Shown here: one piece after another, positions 1-8,957 of the stretch
How the letters are laid out: each line of letters starts with the position of its first letter
How positions within the stretch are numbered: the stretch's first letter is position 1
Source of the DNA: Weizmannia acidilactici
GTDB lineage: Bacteria; Bacillota; Bacilli; Bacillales; Bacillaceae_C
Direction of reading: 5' to 3'
Length of the DNA stretch: 64,000 nucleotides
NCBI RefSeq assembly: GCF_008974185.1
Contig: NZ_BKZP01000007.1
Coordinates: 47,559 to 111,558, forward strand
The notes under the pieces: generated by a model
The model's database searches: none
Seen by the model: the letters and a program-made list of their open reading frames with translations, nothing else
Told to the model about the DNA's origin: nothing
Program-made: the position numbers and the translations under genes

Positions 1-1
1 A

Positions 2-316
2 TCAGGCAAGGCCTTCAATAAAGTTTTCCACTTCTTCTTTTGTTTTCCGGTCTTTACTGACAAAACGGCCGATTTCTTTGCCGTCGCGGTATGCGATAAA
101 ACTCGGGATGCCGTATACATCCAGTTCCCCGCATAAATCAATGAACTTATCTCGGTCAACATGGACAAACGTGTAATCGCTAAATTCTTTTTCGATTTCC
201 GGCATAAACGGATCGAGGAAACGGCAGTCCGGGCACCACACCGCCGAAAACAAAAAGATATGCGCGCCGCTTTCTTTCAATTCATGAAATGCTTCTACAG
301 ATTGCAAGTCTTCCAT
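2..316 (-). CDS. ytpP: Thioredoxin-like protein YtpP
   Basis: A 104-residue single-domain thioredoxin-fold protein. The redox motif W-C-P-D-C lies at residues 27-31 and the conserved cis-proline in GIPSF at about residue 71. CPDC differs from the CGPC of classical thioredoxin, so the redox potential and partners probably differ; the substrate is unknown. No signal peptide, hence cytoplasmic. The ATG is preceded by GGGAGG at a good distance. The gene ends at the window edge with an intact stop. A well-placed TATAAT about 500 bp upstream (near 850) could drive it through a gene-less leader. Family assignment is secure; physiological role is not known. Confidence 0.9.
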   Translation of the reverse strand: MEDLQSVEAFHELKESGAHIFLFSAVWCPDCRFLDPFMPEIEKEFSDYTFVHVDRDKFIDLCGELDVYGIPSFIAYRDGKEIGRFVSKDRKTKEEVENFIEGLA

Positions 317-959
317 TCGAGTACCTCCCAGTTATTTTCTGTCTTTTATTGTAACCTAAAATCGTGTAATTTTAAAAAACTGCGTCCGAAGCCGTTTTGG
401 CTCTGGGCCAGCAGATTCCCTGCCTGGCTCCGATTTAAAATATCGTTGGGCTTATTCAGCCGCGATTGGATTTTGTCACCGTTTTGATTGATGTTTTTGA
501 TGCTGCTTTCAGCGTTTTTCCCTTTTTCTTCATTGTAATATGTAAAGGATTTCCCTGTCGGACTGCGCAAAAAGCAGCTGGATCTCTGTTGCCATTTTTA
601 GCTTTAAATAACTGTCCTGCACAATTTTCAGACATATTTTCATCAAAATGAGCCCAGTTGCTGCTGTGGCCAACAAAAAGGCGATGTTGCCAAAGCCTGA
701 ATATTGTTTTTTCTAAAAACCTGGGCTTTCTTCCTCCTGCCTTATCGGTCTGTGCTTTGCGTCACGTATCTAAACGTATTGTTTTATCCGTCCCTTACAA
801 CGTGCAGTCAGCCAGTTGTAATCTATTCCTCATTTTCCACACATTATACCATGTGTTTGTGACAATTTTGTTACAAAGCAGTCCGCCAAAAGTATGATTT
901 TAAAAGCCGATCTTTTTTCCTAATGTAAAACAGGCAGGACTGCCCCGCCTGCACTGCAA
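317..959. other. 643-bp stretch without an intact gene
   Basis: No convincing gene. On the minus strand three overlapping short frames carry protein-like composition: a hydrophobic stretch (around 600-700), then a K/N/Q-rich stretch (350-560). They lie in different frames and neither has a start with a ribosome site, although GGAGG occurs at 731-737 without a start codon after it. This fits a decayed small membrane-protein gene, but I recognise no family. A TATAAT on the minus strand near 850 may be a promoter for ytpP. Confidence 0.4.
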
Positions 960-1472
960 TCAATTGTTATGATACAAGTACTGTCCTAAAAGCAGTTTTG
1001 CAATATGGGTAAACATTTCCCCTCTTGTAACCAGCCCGTTTGTAAAAATACCGACCGCCCCTTCTTTTTCCCGGACATTTTCTTTTTGGGCGAAGTCTTC
1101 CATGACAGGGCCGAGTTCTTCGCCGCCGCGCAGTCGCACCGCAATTTCTTCGGGTAGAGGGATCCGCGCCCCGCCTGCAACATAAGTCCCGCCACCTTTT
1201 ACCGTGAGTGCACCCCAATTGCATAAAAACATACCGTGCGGGGTCTCGGTGACGCCGCCTTCAAGCCCAATACCGATATCGGCATTTTTTAATTTGAGTA
1301 CCGCTTTCGAACGGTTGACCGCGCCCGTAATCGTTTCTTCATCGGAAAACGGCTGCTCGTTAACGCCGGATGGAACGGCGGCAGGGGCAAATTCTGCTTT
1401 TTCCATCATTTCAAAAACGTTCCGGACGGCCGAAACTTTCGCCGGATTGATTGAACCAATTGCAATGATCAA
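960..1472 (-). CDS. DUF84-family inosine/xanthosine triphosphatase-like protein
   Basis: A 170-residue protein of the DUF84/YjjX family, which hydrolyses non-canonical purine nucleoside triphosphates (ITP/XTP) and so cleans the nucleotide pool. Seen in the sequence: the N-terminal S-x-N-P-x-K-x-x-A-V signature (SINPAKVSAV, residues 7-16) and the GIGLEGGV segment in the middle, both typical of the family. Length is normal. Start is TTG, with GAGGTG a few bases upstream; no better ATG exists. It lies just downstream of the broken ytoP and in the same direction, with an 18-bp gap, so the two were probably one transcript. Enzymatic activity is inferred from the family. Confidence 0.8.
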   Translation of the reverse strand: MIIAIGSINPAKVSAVRNVFEMMEKAEFAPAAVPSGVNEQPFSDEETITGAVNRSKAVLKLKNADIGIGLEGGVTETPHGMFLCNWGALTVKGGGTYVAGGARIPLPEEIAVRLRGGEELGPVMEDFAQKENVREKEGAVGIFTNGLVTRGEMFTHIAKLLLGQYLYHNN

Positions 1473-1491
1473 ATGTATTCACCTCAATGTT

Positions 1492-2567
1492 TTAACAATT
1501 ACTTCCGCTGATGGCATCCACCGTTACCCGGTCGCAGGCCTGAACGAGTTTAATGATTAAAGCTTTCGCCGCCGCATAATCATCTACATGGAGGATTGAT
1601 GCATGTGTGTGGATATAGCGGGCACAAACCCCGATGACGGCGCTCGGAATGCCTTCATTGGAAATATGGACGTTGCCGGCATCCGTCCCGCCGTTCGGGG
1701 CGACAAAATATTGGTAAGGGATACCGTTGCTTTCGGCGATATCAAGGACAAATTCGCGCATGCCCTTATGCGTCACCATTGTCCGGTCATAAATTCTCGG
1801 CAGCGCGCCTTTTCCAAGCTACCCGAACTGTTCCTTATCCCCGGAGGCGTCGTTCGCCGGGCTTGCATCAAGCGCAAAGAAAATATCCGGCCTGATCATC
1901 GCCGCAGCCGTTTTTGCCCCACGCGCCCCGACTTCCTCCATTACCGTTGCACCGGAATAGAGCGTATTCGGCAATTTCTTTCCTTGCGGTTCTTTTAATA
2001 ATTCGATTGCTAGGCCGCAGCCGTATCGGTTGTCCCACGCCTTGGCAAGGATTTTTTTCGGGTTGGCCATCGGGGTGAAAGGGCAGACCGGCACGATCGC
2101 CTGCCCCGGCCTGATCCCGATTTTTTCCGCATCTTCCCGGGAATCCGCACCGATATCGATCTATTTTTGATGTCCATCGGCTTCGATTTTTGCGCTTCAT
2201 ACAAGAGATGCGGCGGAATCGAACTGACGACTCCGGCCACAGGACCGTTATCTGTCCAAATCTGCACGCGTTGGGCTAGCAGCACTTGGCTCCACCAGCC
2301 GCCGAGCGTTTGGAAGCGGATCAAGCCGTTATCGGTAATGGAGGTGACCATAAATCCGACTTCATCCATATGCCCGGCGACCATAACAACCGGGCCGTTT
2401 TCCTTTCCACGGCGGACGCCGAAAATACTGCCGAGATTGTCCTGCACGACTTCATCCGCATATTTTTGCAGCTGCTCTTTCATAAAATTCCGAACCGCAT
2501 GCTCATTCCCGGGCGCGCCCGGAAGTTCAGTCAGCGTTTTAAATAATTCGAGCGTTTCTTATTCCAT
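1492..2567 (-). pseudogene. ytoP: Broken M42-family glutamyl aminopeptidase (ytoP)
   Basis: Homologous over full length to M42 metallo-aminopeptidases (about 358 residues expected). Pieces in order: an N-terminal part with the metal-ligand segment [11 protein letters not shown], a middle part with [11 protein letters not shown] (catalytic Glu pair), and a C-terminal part with [18 protein letters not shown]. Three lesions are visible: codon 3 is TAA (2559-2561), the frame shifts near 2160 just after P-M-D-I-K-N, and an in-frame TAG follows K-E-Q-F-G at 1819-1821. All key metal-binding segments remain, so decay looks recent. Independent lesions argue against a single sequencing error. Confidence 0.85.
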
Positions 2568-2783
2568 TTGTATGGCTCCTTTATTGGGTATGTACTTTTT
2601 TATTGTACAAGACGAAAAGGGAGGCTTCCAGTTTTTGAAATTTGGAGAGTGAATACGGAAACACCGATTTTCTGCAGATTACCGCTGATTTTTTTAAAGA
2701 AGGTATCTGCTGTTTTTCCGCTGATTAGGGGCCGCCGAATATGGCCACAATTTGTTGATACCGTGCAAAGATGCTCCCGTTTG

Positions 2784-2813
2784 TTAACTTTCCCTGCCGT
2801 TTCAGTGTATAAT
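2784..2813 (+). promoter_or_regulatory. Sigma-A type promoter of ytzB
   Basis: TTAACT, an 18-bp spacer, then TATAAT, ending about 50 bp upstream of the ytzB start. The -10 box is perfect. Confidence 0.6.
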
Positions 2814-2864
2814 GATAGGCAAATGGCAATATATGCTGCAAAAAAGAAGAAAGGGTGGGCAAAT

Positions 2865-3176
2865 ATGAATTGGAAAACGTTTTTAGCAGGGATTGCAATT
2901 GGCGCAGCGGCGGGATATGCGGTCAATGAAACGGTGCACCAGACAGTGCCAACTTCTGCGGATTCAGTCCTTTCCAAAGTAAAAAAAGCGTTTAAAGAAA
3001 ACGGACCGATCGACGGATCATGGATCCAAATGGCAGCAGAAGATTATGAAAAATACCCGTTCAAAACAAAGGTTTACCGCGGCGGGATTTCAATGACGGA
3101 AGGCGGCGAGAAAAAGCAGTACGAATTCATCGCCGATGCCAAAACCGGCATCGTGCTCGATGTGTATCCGATATAA
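2865..3176 (+). CDS. ytzB: PepSY-domain protein YtzB
   Basis: 103 residues. Residues 5-21 form an uncleaved hydrophobic N-terminal segment (FLAGIAIGAAAGYAV), followed by a small PepSY domain covering roughly residues 60-103 (YRGGISMTEGG ... DAKTGIVLDVYPI). The protein is thus probably membrane-anchored with the PepSY domain outside. PepSY domains often modulate proteases or act near metal or peptidoglycan enzymes; the partner here is unknown. ATG chosen because AAAGGGTGG precedes it; the reading frame is open further upstream but without a ribosome site. Own promoter upstream and a shared terminator downstream, so monocistronic. Confidence 0.8.
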   Translation: MNWKTFLAGIAIGAAAGYAVNETVHQTVPTSADSVLSKVKKAFKENGPIDGSWIQMAAEDYEKYPFKTKVYRGGISMTEGGEKKQYEFIADAKTGIVLDVYPI

Positions 3177-3192
3177 GGGAGCCTTAAAAAAA

Positions 3193-3224
3193 AACGGTGG
3201 ACATGCTAGGTGTTCACCGTTTTT
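3193..3224. terminator. Bidirectional terminator between ytzB and ytnP
   Basis: Stem AACGGTG/CACCGTT with a run of A on the left and T on the right. Serves the convergent genes ytzB and ytnP. Confidence 0.75.
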
Positions 3225-3231
3225 CAGAAAA

Positions 3232-4086
3232 TCATGATTCGGGATTTCTTTCCCTTTCCACTTTCGCAACAATATTCCCTTCCGCGTCCCATTTCAGCGC
3301 CCGGTAGATTGCATCGTGGTAAAATACAAACCAGGCATTTTCCTGTATTGCCTTATCAATCCATTTTTGTTTTTGGAAAATCGAAGTCATCGGATAGTCG
3401 TCATACGCCATGACCCACAGTGGATTGCGGTGCGCATGCGTCGGCAAAAGGTCCGCCATATGGATCCATTTTTCCCCGCCGGACTCCCCGGTAATTATCG
3501 CATGGCCGTCGCTGTGCCCGCCGGTATGGATCATTCGGACTGCACCTTCAATTGTGATCTCTTCTTTAAACGTCTGTACCTGGTCCTGCACAGCTTCCCA
3601 GTTTTCTTTCCAGTACGTGCTTTTTGAGCGAATGTTCGGATGGCGCATTTCCTCCCACTCGGTTTCCGGCACATAGATCACCGCATTCGGAAATGAAGGA
3701 ACATGCCTGTCCGCATCCGGTATGGTCAATCCGCATGCATGGTCGAAATGCAGATGCGTCATCAGGACGATATCGATATCTTCCCGCGCCAGGCCGAATT
3801 CTTTCAGAGACACATCAATCCTCGATTCCGCCGTCACACCGTAATTGCGTTTCTGCTTGTCCGTCAATTTGCCGTTCCCAATGCCGGCATCAATGATGAT
3901 ATTATTCCCGTTTAACTGGAAAAAAATCGGGTCTGTTCGCAGTTCAATCTGGTTTTTATCATTATACGAGTATTTTTTCGACCAAAGCGGCTTCGGAACA
4001 ACGCCGAACATCGCGCCGCCGTCCAGGTGCGTAACGCCGCCGTCCAGCCAGTACAGCACCATTTCTCCGACTTTTAAATGTTCCAT
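3232..4086 (-). CDS. ytnP: Metallo-beta-lactamase-fold lactonase YtnP
   Basis: 284 residues, metallo-beta-lactamase superfamily. The zinc signature H-x-H-x-D-H (HLHFDHACG) is at residues 111-119, a further His ligand in TGGHSDGH at about residue 191, and the bridging Asp in HMADLLP at about 212. The B. subtilis YtnP protein is described as a lactonase able to degrade Streptomyces signalling lactones, so quorum quenching is the likely class of activity; the natural substrate here is not shown. Cytoplasmic, no signal peptide. Start has AGGAGGG at good spacing. Convergent with ytzB through a shared terminator. Confidence 0.88.
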   Translation of the reverse strand: MEHLKVGEMVLYWLDGGVTHLDGGAMFGVVPKPLWSKKYSYNDKNQIELRTDPIFFQLNGNNIIIDAGIGNGKLTDKQKRNYGVTAESRIDVSLKEFGLAREDIDIVLMTHLHFDHACGLTIPDADRHVPSFPNAVIYVPETEWEEMRHPNIRSKSTYWKENWEAVQDQVQTFKEEITIEGAVRMIHTGGHSDGHAIITGESGGEKWIHMADLLPTHAHRNPLWVMAYDDYPMTSIFQKQKWIDKAIQENAWFVFYHDAIYRALKWDAEGNIVAKVERERNPES

Positions 4087-4167
4087 GTTTTTTCCCTCCT
4101 GATTATGTAACCGTTTCCTTCAAATGTATTCGCCGTCACTTCTTTTTTTCCTTTTTTTCGCGGTACG

Positions 4168-4208
4168 AAAAAGCGCCCCGTACTGCAAAACTTTTTGCAG
4201 TGCGGCGC
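4168..4208 (-). terminator. Terminator of trmB
   Basis: On the minus strand a long stem (arms about 4191-4208 and 4173-4190, nearly perfect) followed by TTTTT. Lies just after the trmB stop. Confidence 0.8.
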
Positions 4209-4212
4209 GCGT

Positions 4213-4854
4213 TCAATTCCGGTATTTTGCTTCGCAGCGGTATATGCGCTGCCCTTTGGCGGAAAATTTTTCTTCATATTCCGTCATAATATTGCCTTCA
4301 AAACCGCTGTTATGCAGATCAAGGCTGATATTTTTCAAAAGCAGGCCGTATTCGGAAAAACTTTGCAGCGAGTATTCAAACAGGCCCTGGTTGTCCGTTT
4401 TGAAATGGATTTCCCCGCCTTCCACCAAAATATCCTCATACAGTTTTAAAAACATGCGGTATGTCAGTCGCCGCTTTTCATGGCGTTTTTTCGGCCAAGG
4501 ATCGGAAAAATTTAAATAGATCCGCTCTACGTCACCTTTCGCAAAAAAATCGCGCAGCCTGCTGCCGTCCACGTTTAACAGCTTTACATTTCCGAGTTCT
4601 TTCTCAATCAGCTTGTCAAGGGCGGAAACAATCACGCTCGGCTGTCTTTCGATCCCGAGAAAATTGATATCCGGATGTTGTTCCGCCATCCCTGCGATAA
4701 ATCTGCCCTTGCCTGTTCCGATTTCAATATGGAGCGGCCGGCTGTTCCCGAATAATTCCCGCCATTTGCCGCGCCATTTTTCCGGTTCGGGGACAACATA
4801 TTGGGGATACTGCTTTATTTTATCTTCCGCCCATGGTTTATTCCGTAATCTCAT
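4213..4854 (-). CDS. trmB: tRNA (guanine-N7-)-methyltransferase
   Basis: 213 residues, normal for Bacillus TrmB, which methylates G46 of the tRNA variable loop using SAM. Visible features: the SAM-binding segment [11 protein letters not shown] at about residues 43-53, the DPWPKKRH segment typical of TrmB (catalytic/substrate loop), and the C-terminal [12 protein letters not shown] block. I place the start at MRLRNKPW because GAGGTG lies 7 bases upstream; the frame stays open for 11 further codons with no ribosome site. Monocistronic, with its own terminator and a leader hairpin at 4936-4954. Confidence 0.92.
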   Translation of the reverse strand: MRLRNKPWAEDKIKQYPQYVVPEPEKWRGKWRELFGNSRPLHIEIGTGKGRFIAGMAEQHPDINFLGIERQPSVIVSALDKLIEKELGNVKLLNVDGSRLRDFFAKGDVERIYLNFSDPWPKKRHEKRRLTYRMFLKLYEDILVEGGEIHFKTDNQGLFEYSLQSFSEYGLLLKNISLDLHNSGFEGNIMTEYEEKFSAKGQRIYRCEAKYRN

Positions 4855-4935
4855 GAAAGCACCTCGATTTATGGATTCCATTTGCATAAAAAAACATGTA
4901 AATCAAACAATAAATGTGTATGAAGGAAGTTTACG

Positions 4936-4954
4936 CCCCGCGTGAGTTGCGGGG
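4936..4954. other. Small GC hairpin between trmB and ytzH
   Basis: Perfect 6-bp stem CCCCGC/GCGGGG with a 7-base loop and no T tract. It lies in the untranslated leader of trmB (minus) or upstream of ytzH (plus). Role unknown. Confidence 0.4.
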
Positions 4955-5046
4955 AAAATAGCATGAATCCTTCGTACAAGCGGCGGCAGCCGTTTATGAT
5001 GATAGCACGCAAACAGCTGCATATCAAAGTGAAGGATGTGTTCCAT

Positions 5047-5325
5047 TTGACACTCAGTCATCGCGACCAGTTGAATTTATTAACCGATATTTTGTACGAC
5101 CATCAGACAGACTGCTGCGGATCTGTTTCGGAATGTGAACAGTTGGAAAGGCTGGTAAAATCATTGCTGGTGAATTCCGCTGTCGGGGAAGATATGAAAC
5201 AAATGCTGACAGATGTGTACAGCTACAGCCAGGCGGGGAAATATGCCCAGCATTTGGATGACCATATTGAAGCGCATCAAAGCAAATTAAGTGAATGGGT
5301 TGACCAGTTAAACACCTATTTTTAA
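5047..5325 (+). CDS. ytzH: YtzH-like protein
   Basis: 92 residues when started at TTG 5047, the size I recall for B. subtilis YtzH. The TTG follows AAGGATGTG at about 8 bases. The frame is open upstream to 4942 but those codons do not resemble the family. The protein is soluble and largely helical, with a DCCGSVSECEQL segment near residue 18-29 that holds three cysteines and a C-terminal run rich in charged helix residues. Function unknown. It lies convergent with ytmP and divergent from trmB, as in B. subtilis. Confidence 0.7.
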   Translation: MTLSHRDQLNLLTDILYDHQTDCCGSVSECEQLERLVKSLLVNSAVGEDMKQMLTDVYSYSQAGKYAQHLDDHIEAHQSKLSEWVDQLNTYF

Positions 5326-5349
5326 TGCCGGCGCACGCCGGAAAAACGA

Positions 5350-5378
5350 AAGAGGAACCGTTCAGCGGTTTCTCTTCC
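5350..5378 (-). terminator. Hairpin at the 3' end of ytmP
   Basis: Ten-bp stem with one G.U pair (AGAGAAACCG / CGGTTCCTCT) followed by T-rich sequence on the minus strand. The 5' arm overlaps the last codons of ytmP. Confidence 0.55.
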
Positions 5379-6168
5379 CATTTTCACGGCCATGGTAAAC
5401 GATCTGCAAAAAATCAAGCCAGCGGCGCATCTCTTCCAACCGGTTTTTTTCCTTATGCCACCGGATCATGGCAATGGTTTGGAATATCGCATGCCACTTC
5501 ATTCTTAAAGCCAAATCATCGGTCATCCCAATACCGTATTCCATGAGCCAATTTTCCCATTTTTCCGGCGGGATATACGAATACAGCAGCATGCCGATAT
5601 CCATTGCCGGATCGCCGATCAGCGGGCCGTCCCAGTCGATCAGGAAAAGTTCATTCTCATCAGACAAAAGCCAGTTGTTGTGGTTTACATCGCCGTGGCA
5701 AACAACATAATCCTCATATTGGATGTTCGGCTGTTCTGTTTCAAGAAATTGCAGGGCATCTGGCACCCCGGGCATCTCCAGCAATTCCTTCCCGATCCCG
5801 TGCTCCAAATCACCCAGCATATCGGCCGGCTTCATCGGCTCCATCCCAAGCCTCTGCAGCATATTCAAGAGCGGTTTGGACTCGTGAATTTTTTTCAGCA
5901 GTCTGGCAACGCGCTGTTCTTCCATTTCATAAGGTTCCAGTTCCCTGCCCTGCACCCACTGCTGGGCAGTAATGGTATCGCCATTTTCCATCCGTTTTGT
6001 CCAGACGAGTTTTGGGACAATCCCTTCGGCGGACAGCACCGCAAGAAACGGCGACGAATTCCGTTTTAAAAACAGGGTCTGTTCCTTATATTTGGCGTAG
6101 AAGGCTTCTCCTGTTGCCCCCCCGGCCGGTGTAATTTCCCAGCCATTTCCTAATATATCTTCCAACAT
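5362..6168 (-). CDS. ytmP: Aminoglycoside phosphotransferase/choline-kinase-like protein YtmP
   Basis: 268 residues with the APH/choline kinase fold. The catalytic loop CHGDVNHNNWLL lies at residues 157-168 (catalytic Asp 160) and the metal-binding LIDWDGP at about 177-182. Such kinases phosphorylate small hydroxylated substrates; the substrate of YtmP is unknown. Cytoplasmic. Its nearest upstream minus-strand gene, ytlR, ends in its own terminator, so ytmP appears to be separately transcribed; the 224-bp gap upstream contains a possible TTAACA-18-TAAAAT promoter. Confidence 0.82.
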   Translation of the reverse strand: MLEDILGNGWEITPAGGATGEAFYAKYKEQTLFLKRNSSPFLAVLSAEGIVPKLVWTKRMENGDTITAQQWVQGRELEPYEMEEQRVARLLKKIHESKPLLNMLQRLGMEPMKPADMLGDLEHGIGKELLEMPGVPDALQFLETEQPNIQYEDYVVCHGDVNHNNWLLSDENELFLIDWDGPLIGDPAMDIGMLLYSYIPPEKWENWLMEYGIGMTDDLALRMKWHAIFQTIAMIRWHKEKNRLEEMRRWLDFLQIVYHGRENGKRNR

Positions 6169-6335
6169 CGTTCACCTTCAAATCCAGTAAGTCAACCTCA
6201 TATCACTGTGATTCTATGTATACAATGATTTCCAAATACAAGCATTTTACACGAAAAATAAAGGATCTGTTAAAATTTTCTATAGTTTCCACAAAAGTTT
6301 CCGCAAACTTTGCAGGATCAACAACGGTCCAAAAC

Positions 6336-6379
6336 AAAAAAAAGACAGCTATTGGCAAGTATCATTCAACAATAGCCAC
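6336..6379 (-). terminator. Terminator of the ytlP-ytlQ-ytlR operon
   Basis: Stem GGCTATTG/CAATAGCTGTC on the minus strand with a 15-base loop, followed by a run of eight T. Confidence 0.7.
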
Positions 6380-6392
6380 CTTTTAATAAATT

Positions 6393-7394
6393 TTATCTCT
6401 TTTTGACTTTTTTCGTCAAGCTGATTTTATCGTTTTCGTAGAATAATGGCGAAAAGCCAGATGCGATGCGTCCGGTATTTAAAAGGTTCCACCCTTCCGG
6501 GCAGATTTTCAATTCAATGGGGGTTCTGCCCACAATTTCCCCGTCGGCGTGGACGAGCAGTGGTGTGCTTGAAATGACTGACATTTTCGTTCCTGTAAAA
6601 GTGGACACTTCCTTAAAATATTCATGTTTCCCTAAAAAAACGGTGAAAAAGATCAACAAAAGTTTCAAGCGGGATAAATCATGCACGACTATCATATTCA
6701 GCATGCCGTCAGACGGATCCGCCACCGGGGAGATTTTCATGCCGCCCCCGTAATACGGTTGGTTGGAAACGGCCACCAACCATGTACGGCGGAAAACTTT
6801 CTTCACGCCATCCGCCGCAATTTCCACCGTCACCGGACGGTATTTAAACAGTTCCAGCACAAGGATCAGCACATAGGCCAGTTTCCCGAGAAGCACGCGG
6901 TTCAGCCATTTCTTCAGCTTCGAACGGTTGGCCCGTTCGGAAATGACAGCATCAAACCCGGCGCCGAGGCTGTTGACAAAATAGCCTTCTTTTCCGCCTG
7001 CCGTGAAGAAATGGCCGAGGTCATAAGCGGAGGGGCTTTCTTCAAGCATGCCGAAAATGGCGCGGATGCATGCTTGCGGTTTTTTCGGCAGCCTGTAGCC
7101 CCTCGCAAAGTCATTGCCGGACCCGGCCGGAATGTAGGCGACCGTCACATGGCTGAAATGATGCACGCCGTTAATGACTTCATGGATCGTACCATCTCCC
7201 CCGACCGCAACGAGCACAACCGGTTCCGCAAGCTTTTTTGCAAACTTTTCTGCTAGTTCTTTCGCGTGCCCCCTGTACTTTGAAAAATAAACATCATATT
7301 GCAGGCCTCCGAGCATTGCCTCCATTTTCTCCCATACTTTTAAACAGGCACCGTTTTTTGCCGCCGGATTGACAATAAAAATGAGTGGTTTCAT
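6393..7394 (-). CDS. ytlR: Diacylglycerol/lipid kinase family protein YtlR
   Basis: 333 residues of the DAGK catalytic family. Visible: N-terminal FIVNPAAKNG (residues 6-15) and the nucleotide-binding GGDGTIHEVING at 65-76, then AGSGNDFARG, all hallmarks of bacterial lipid kinases (DgkB/YegS type). It would transfer phosphate from ATP to a membrane lipid at the cytoplasmic face. Start ATG 7394 has GGGGA 8 bases upstream and sits 4 bases after the ytlQ stop, so translation is probably coupled. Third gene of an operon with ytlP and ytlQ. The actual lipid substrate is not known. Confidence 0.85.
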   Translation of the reverse strand: MKPLIFIVNPAAKNGACLKVWEKMEAMLGGLQYDVYFSKYRGHAKELAEKFAKKLAEPVVLVAVGGDGTIHEVINGVHHFSHVTVAYIPAGSGNDFARGYRLPKKPQACIRAIFGMLEESPSAYDLGHFFTAGGKEGYFVNSLGAGFDAVISERANRSKLKKWLNRVLLGKLAYVLILVLELFKYRPVTVEIAADGVKKVFRRTWLVAVSNQPYYGGGMKISPVADPSDGMLNMIVVHDLSRLKLLLIFFTVFLGKHEYFKEVSTFTGTKMSVISSTPLLVHADGEIVGRTPIELKICPEGWNLLNTGRIASGFSPLFYENDKISLTKKVKKR

Positions 7395-7398
7395 ACGA

Positions 7399-8373
7399 TC
7401 ATTCCCCGTCCCGTGAGTGATCTTCCAACTCCCGTCTTTTTCGTGCCACACTTTTTGCCAGACATTCGTTCAACAGCGCCTGTGCCGCCTTCAGCTGCAT
7501 ATATTTTAACGGCGACCGTAAATTCCGCTGGTGCCGGAACCACTCCATATGGGGCCGTTTGTCAAGGATATGCAGGCCCTGCGGCGCATCCGGCCAAGTA
7601 ATGTAACCGTTCCGGCAAATCAGCCCTTTTTCAATCGGAATTGTGACACCATGCTGTTTCAAAATGCCGCGCACAATTTTCTCGGTCCGATCAAGCGCAA
7701 TCACCGGGTTTAAAATTTTTTTCGCGTTTTTGCCTGCCCGCTTTTCCCAGAAATGGCTTTTTGAACCGAAAAAGACGGCATCTTTCTCTTCTTCCAAAAA
7801 CGTTAAACACCATACTGCCAAAGGGGAAATCAATATCGTCTCCATTTCCAAAATGGCTTTTTTAAAAACAAAAACCGGTTTATACAGCAATAAAAATGTA
7901 TCCGGAAATCTCTGCAAAAAATATTTTAAGTCCGCATCAAAATACAGGGCGGCTGGTATCGGGGAATCCTCTAGCAAAGTGGAACTTGCCCATTTGAGCT
8001 GGAACCTGAACAGCTGGTCCAAAAATAATTTTTTTAACTGGTCTTCCGTTTCCGGGAAAAACACGAGCTGCGGCGAAAATTGGAGTATACCCGGCTGAAA
8101 GGGGGCCACCGGTTCCGCGAGCTCTTCCATTTCAACTTCGTTCTTTTTTCTTAACCAATGTTTAATGCGCGAAAAAAGCTGCCGGGAATCTTCATCGGGG
8201 GCAGCCTCTTCTTCCTGTACCTCCTGCATTTGCCCTGCTGCCAGCCTGTTTTCCCAGTTTTCCCGGAATGTTTGCCACTGCTGTTTTTTCAGGCGTACAA
8301 ATTGGTTTGTATAGCGGATGATATCCACCTCATACCGTGAAACATAATCTTGGATTTTCAACAACTGTCCCAT
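7399..8373 (-). CDS. ytlQ: Conserved protein YtlQ
   Basis: 324 residues, soluble, no signal peptide, no catalytic motif that I can name. The N-terminus (residues 1-60) is helical and charged, with a W-x-x-F-R-E-N-W pattern; the segment 60-90 is acidic (QEVQEEEAAPDED) and may be a linker; a basic C-terminus follows (VARKRRELEDHSRDGE). Identified as YtlQ by position between ytlP and ytlR and by size. It starts 11 bases after ytlP and ends 4 bases before ytlR, so the three proteins are made from one message. Function unknown. Confidence 0.7.
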   Translation of the reverse strand: MGQLLKIQDYVSRYEVDIIRYTNQFVRLKKQQWQTFRENWENRLAAGQMQEVQEEEAAPDEDSRQLFSRIKHWLRKKNEVEMEELAEPVAPFQPGILQFSPQLVFFPETEDQLKKLFLDQLFRFQLKWASSTLLEDSPIPAALYFDADLKYFLQRFPDTFLLLYKPVFVFKKAILEMETILISPLAVWCLTFLEEEKDAVFFGSKSHFWEKRAGKNAKKILNPVIALDRTEKIVRGILKQHGVTIPIEKGLICRNGYITWPDAPQGLHILDKRPHMEWFRHQRNLRSPLKYMQLKAAQALLNECLAKSVARKRRELEDHSRDGE

Positions 8374-8384
8374 AATCCGTCCCT

Positions 8385-8957
8385 TTACTTCAAATTCATG
8401 TTATTGGAGCCTAAGCGAAAAGACTGCTTCATTTCGTATTTCGGCATTCTGTCCAAATGCGTTTCATACAGCACGATCCGCTCAGCCTGGAAATGCGCAG
8501 GCTGCGGCAAAAAGCCGTCCAGCACCCCCGCCTGGAAAGGCAAATCTCCCCGCCATTTTCTTGCCAACGTGATATGTGGGTTAAAAGGCTTTTTATCAAG
8601 CCGGAAGCCCGTATCAAGGCAGCAGCGGGCCACCATTTTCTGGAGGCCGGAAAGGAGCTCTGAAGCGCGTGTCCCGGCCCATAACACACGCGGTTCATCT
8701 TTTTTGCCAAATGTTCCGAAGTGGTCAAGCACCAAAGGGAAACCACCATATTTTACAATTTCTCCGGCAATGGCCCGGTTTGCTTTTTCCAATTGGTCTT
8801 CTCCGGCTGCGCCAAGAAAGGCAAGGGTAATATGATAATCATCCCGGTGCACCCATCTTTGGAACGGCAGCCCCGTTTTCATATTTTCGGCGGCTTGCTG
8901 CAGCACGGTTTTGATTTCCTCTGGCAGCCATACCGCGTAAAAATAATGATTCACCAT
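8385..8957 (-). CDS. thpR: RNA 2',3'-cyclic phosphodiesterase (2H family, YtlP)
   Basis: 190 residues of the 2H phosphoesterase superfamily. Two H-x-T motifs are visible: HITLAFLG at residues 42-49 and HITLARKW at 128-135, forming the paired active site that opens 2',3'-cyclic phosphates; the family was first named 2'-5' RNA ligase. Cytoplasmic. First gene of the ytlP-Q-R operon. The ATG is preceded by GGGGCGG. Role in the cell (RNA end processing or repair) is inferred from the family. Confidence 0.85.
   Translation of the reverse strand: MVNHYFYAVWLPEEIKTVLQQAAENMKTGLPFQRWVHRDDYHITLAFLGAAGEDQLEKANRAIAGEIVKYGGFPLVLDHFGTFGKKDEPRVLWAGTRASELLSGLQKMVARCCLDTGFRLDKKPFNPHITLARKWRGDLPFQAGVLDGFLPQPAHFQAERIVLYETHLDRMPKYEMKQSFRLGSNNMNLK

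Noticed and set aside
658..897. Plus-strand reading frame of 79 codons
   Set aside because: No ribosome site, residue composition unlike a protein, and opposite to all nearby genes.
6681..7256. Long plus-strand frame inside ytlR
   Set aside because: Antisense shadow of the kinase gene; no start signals and His/Arg-rich composition typical of shadows.
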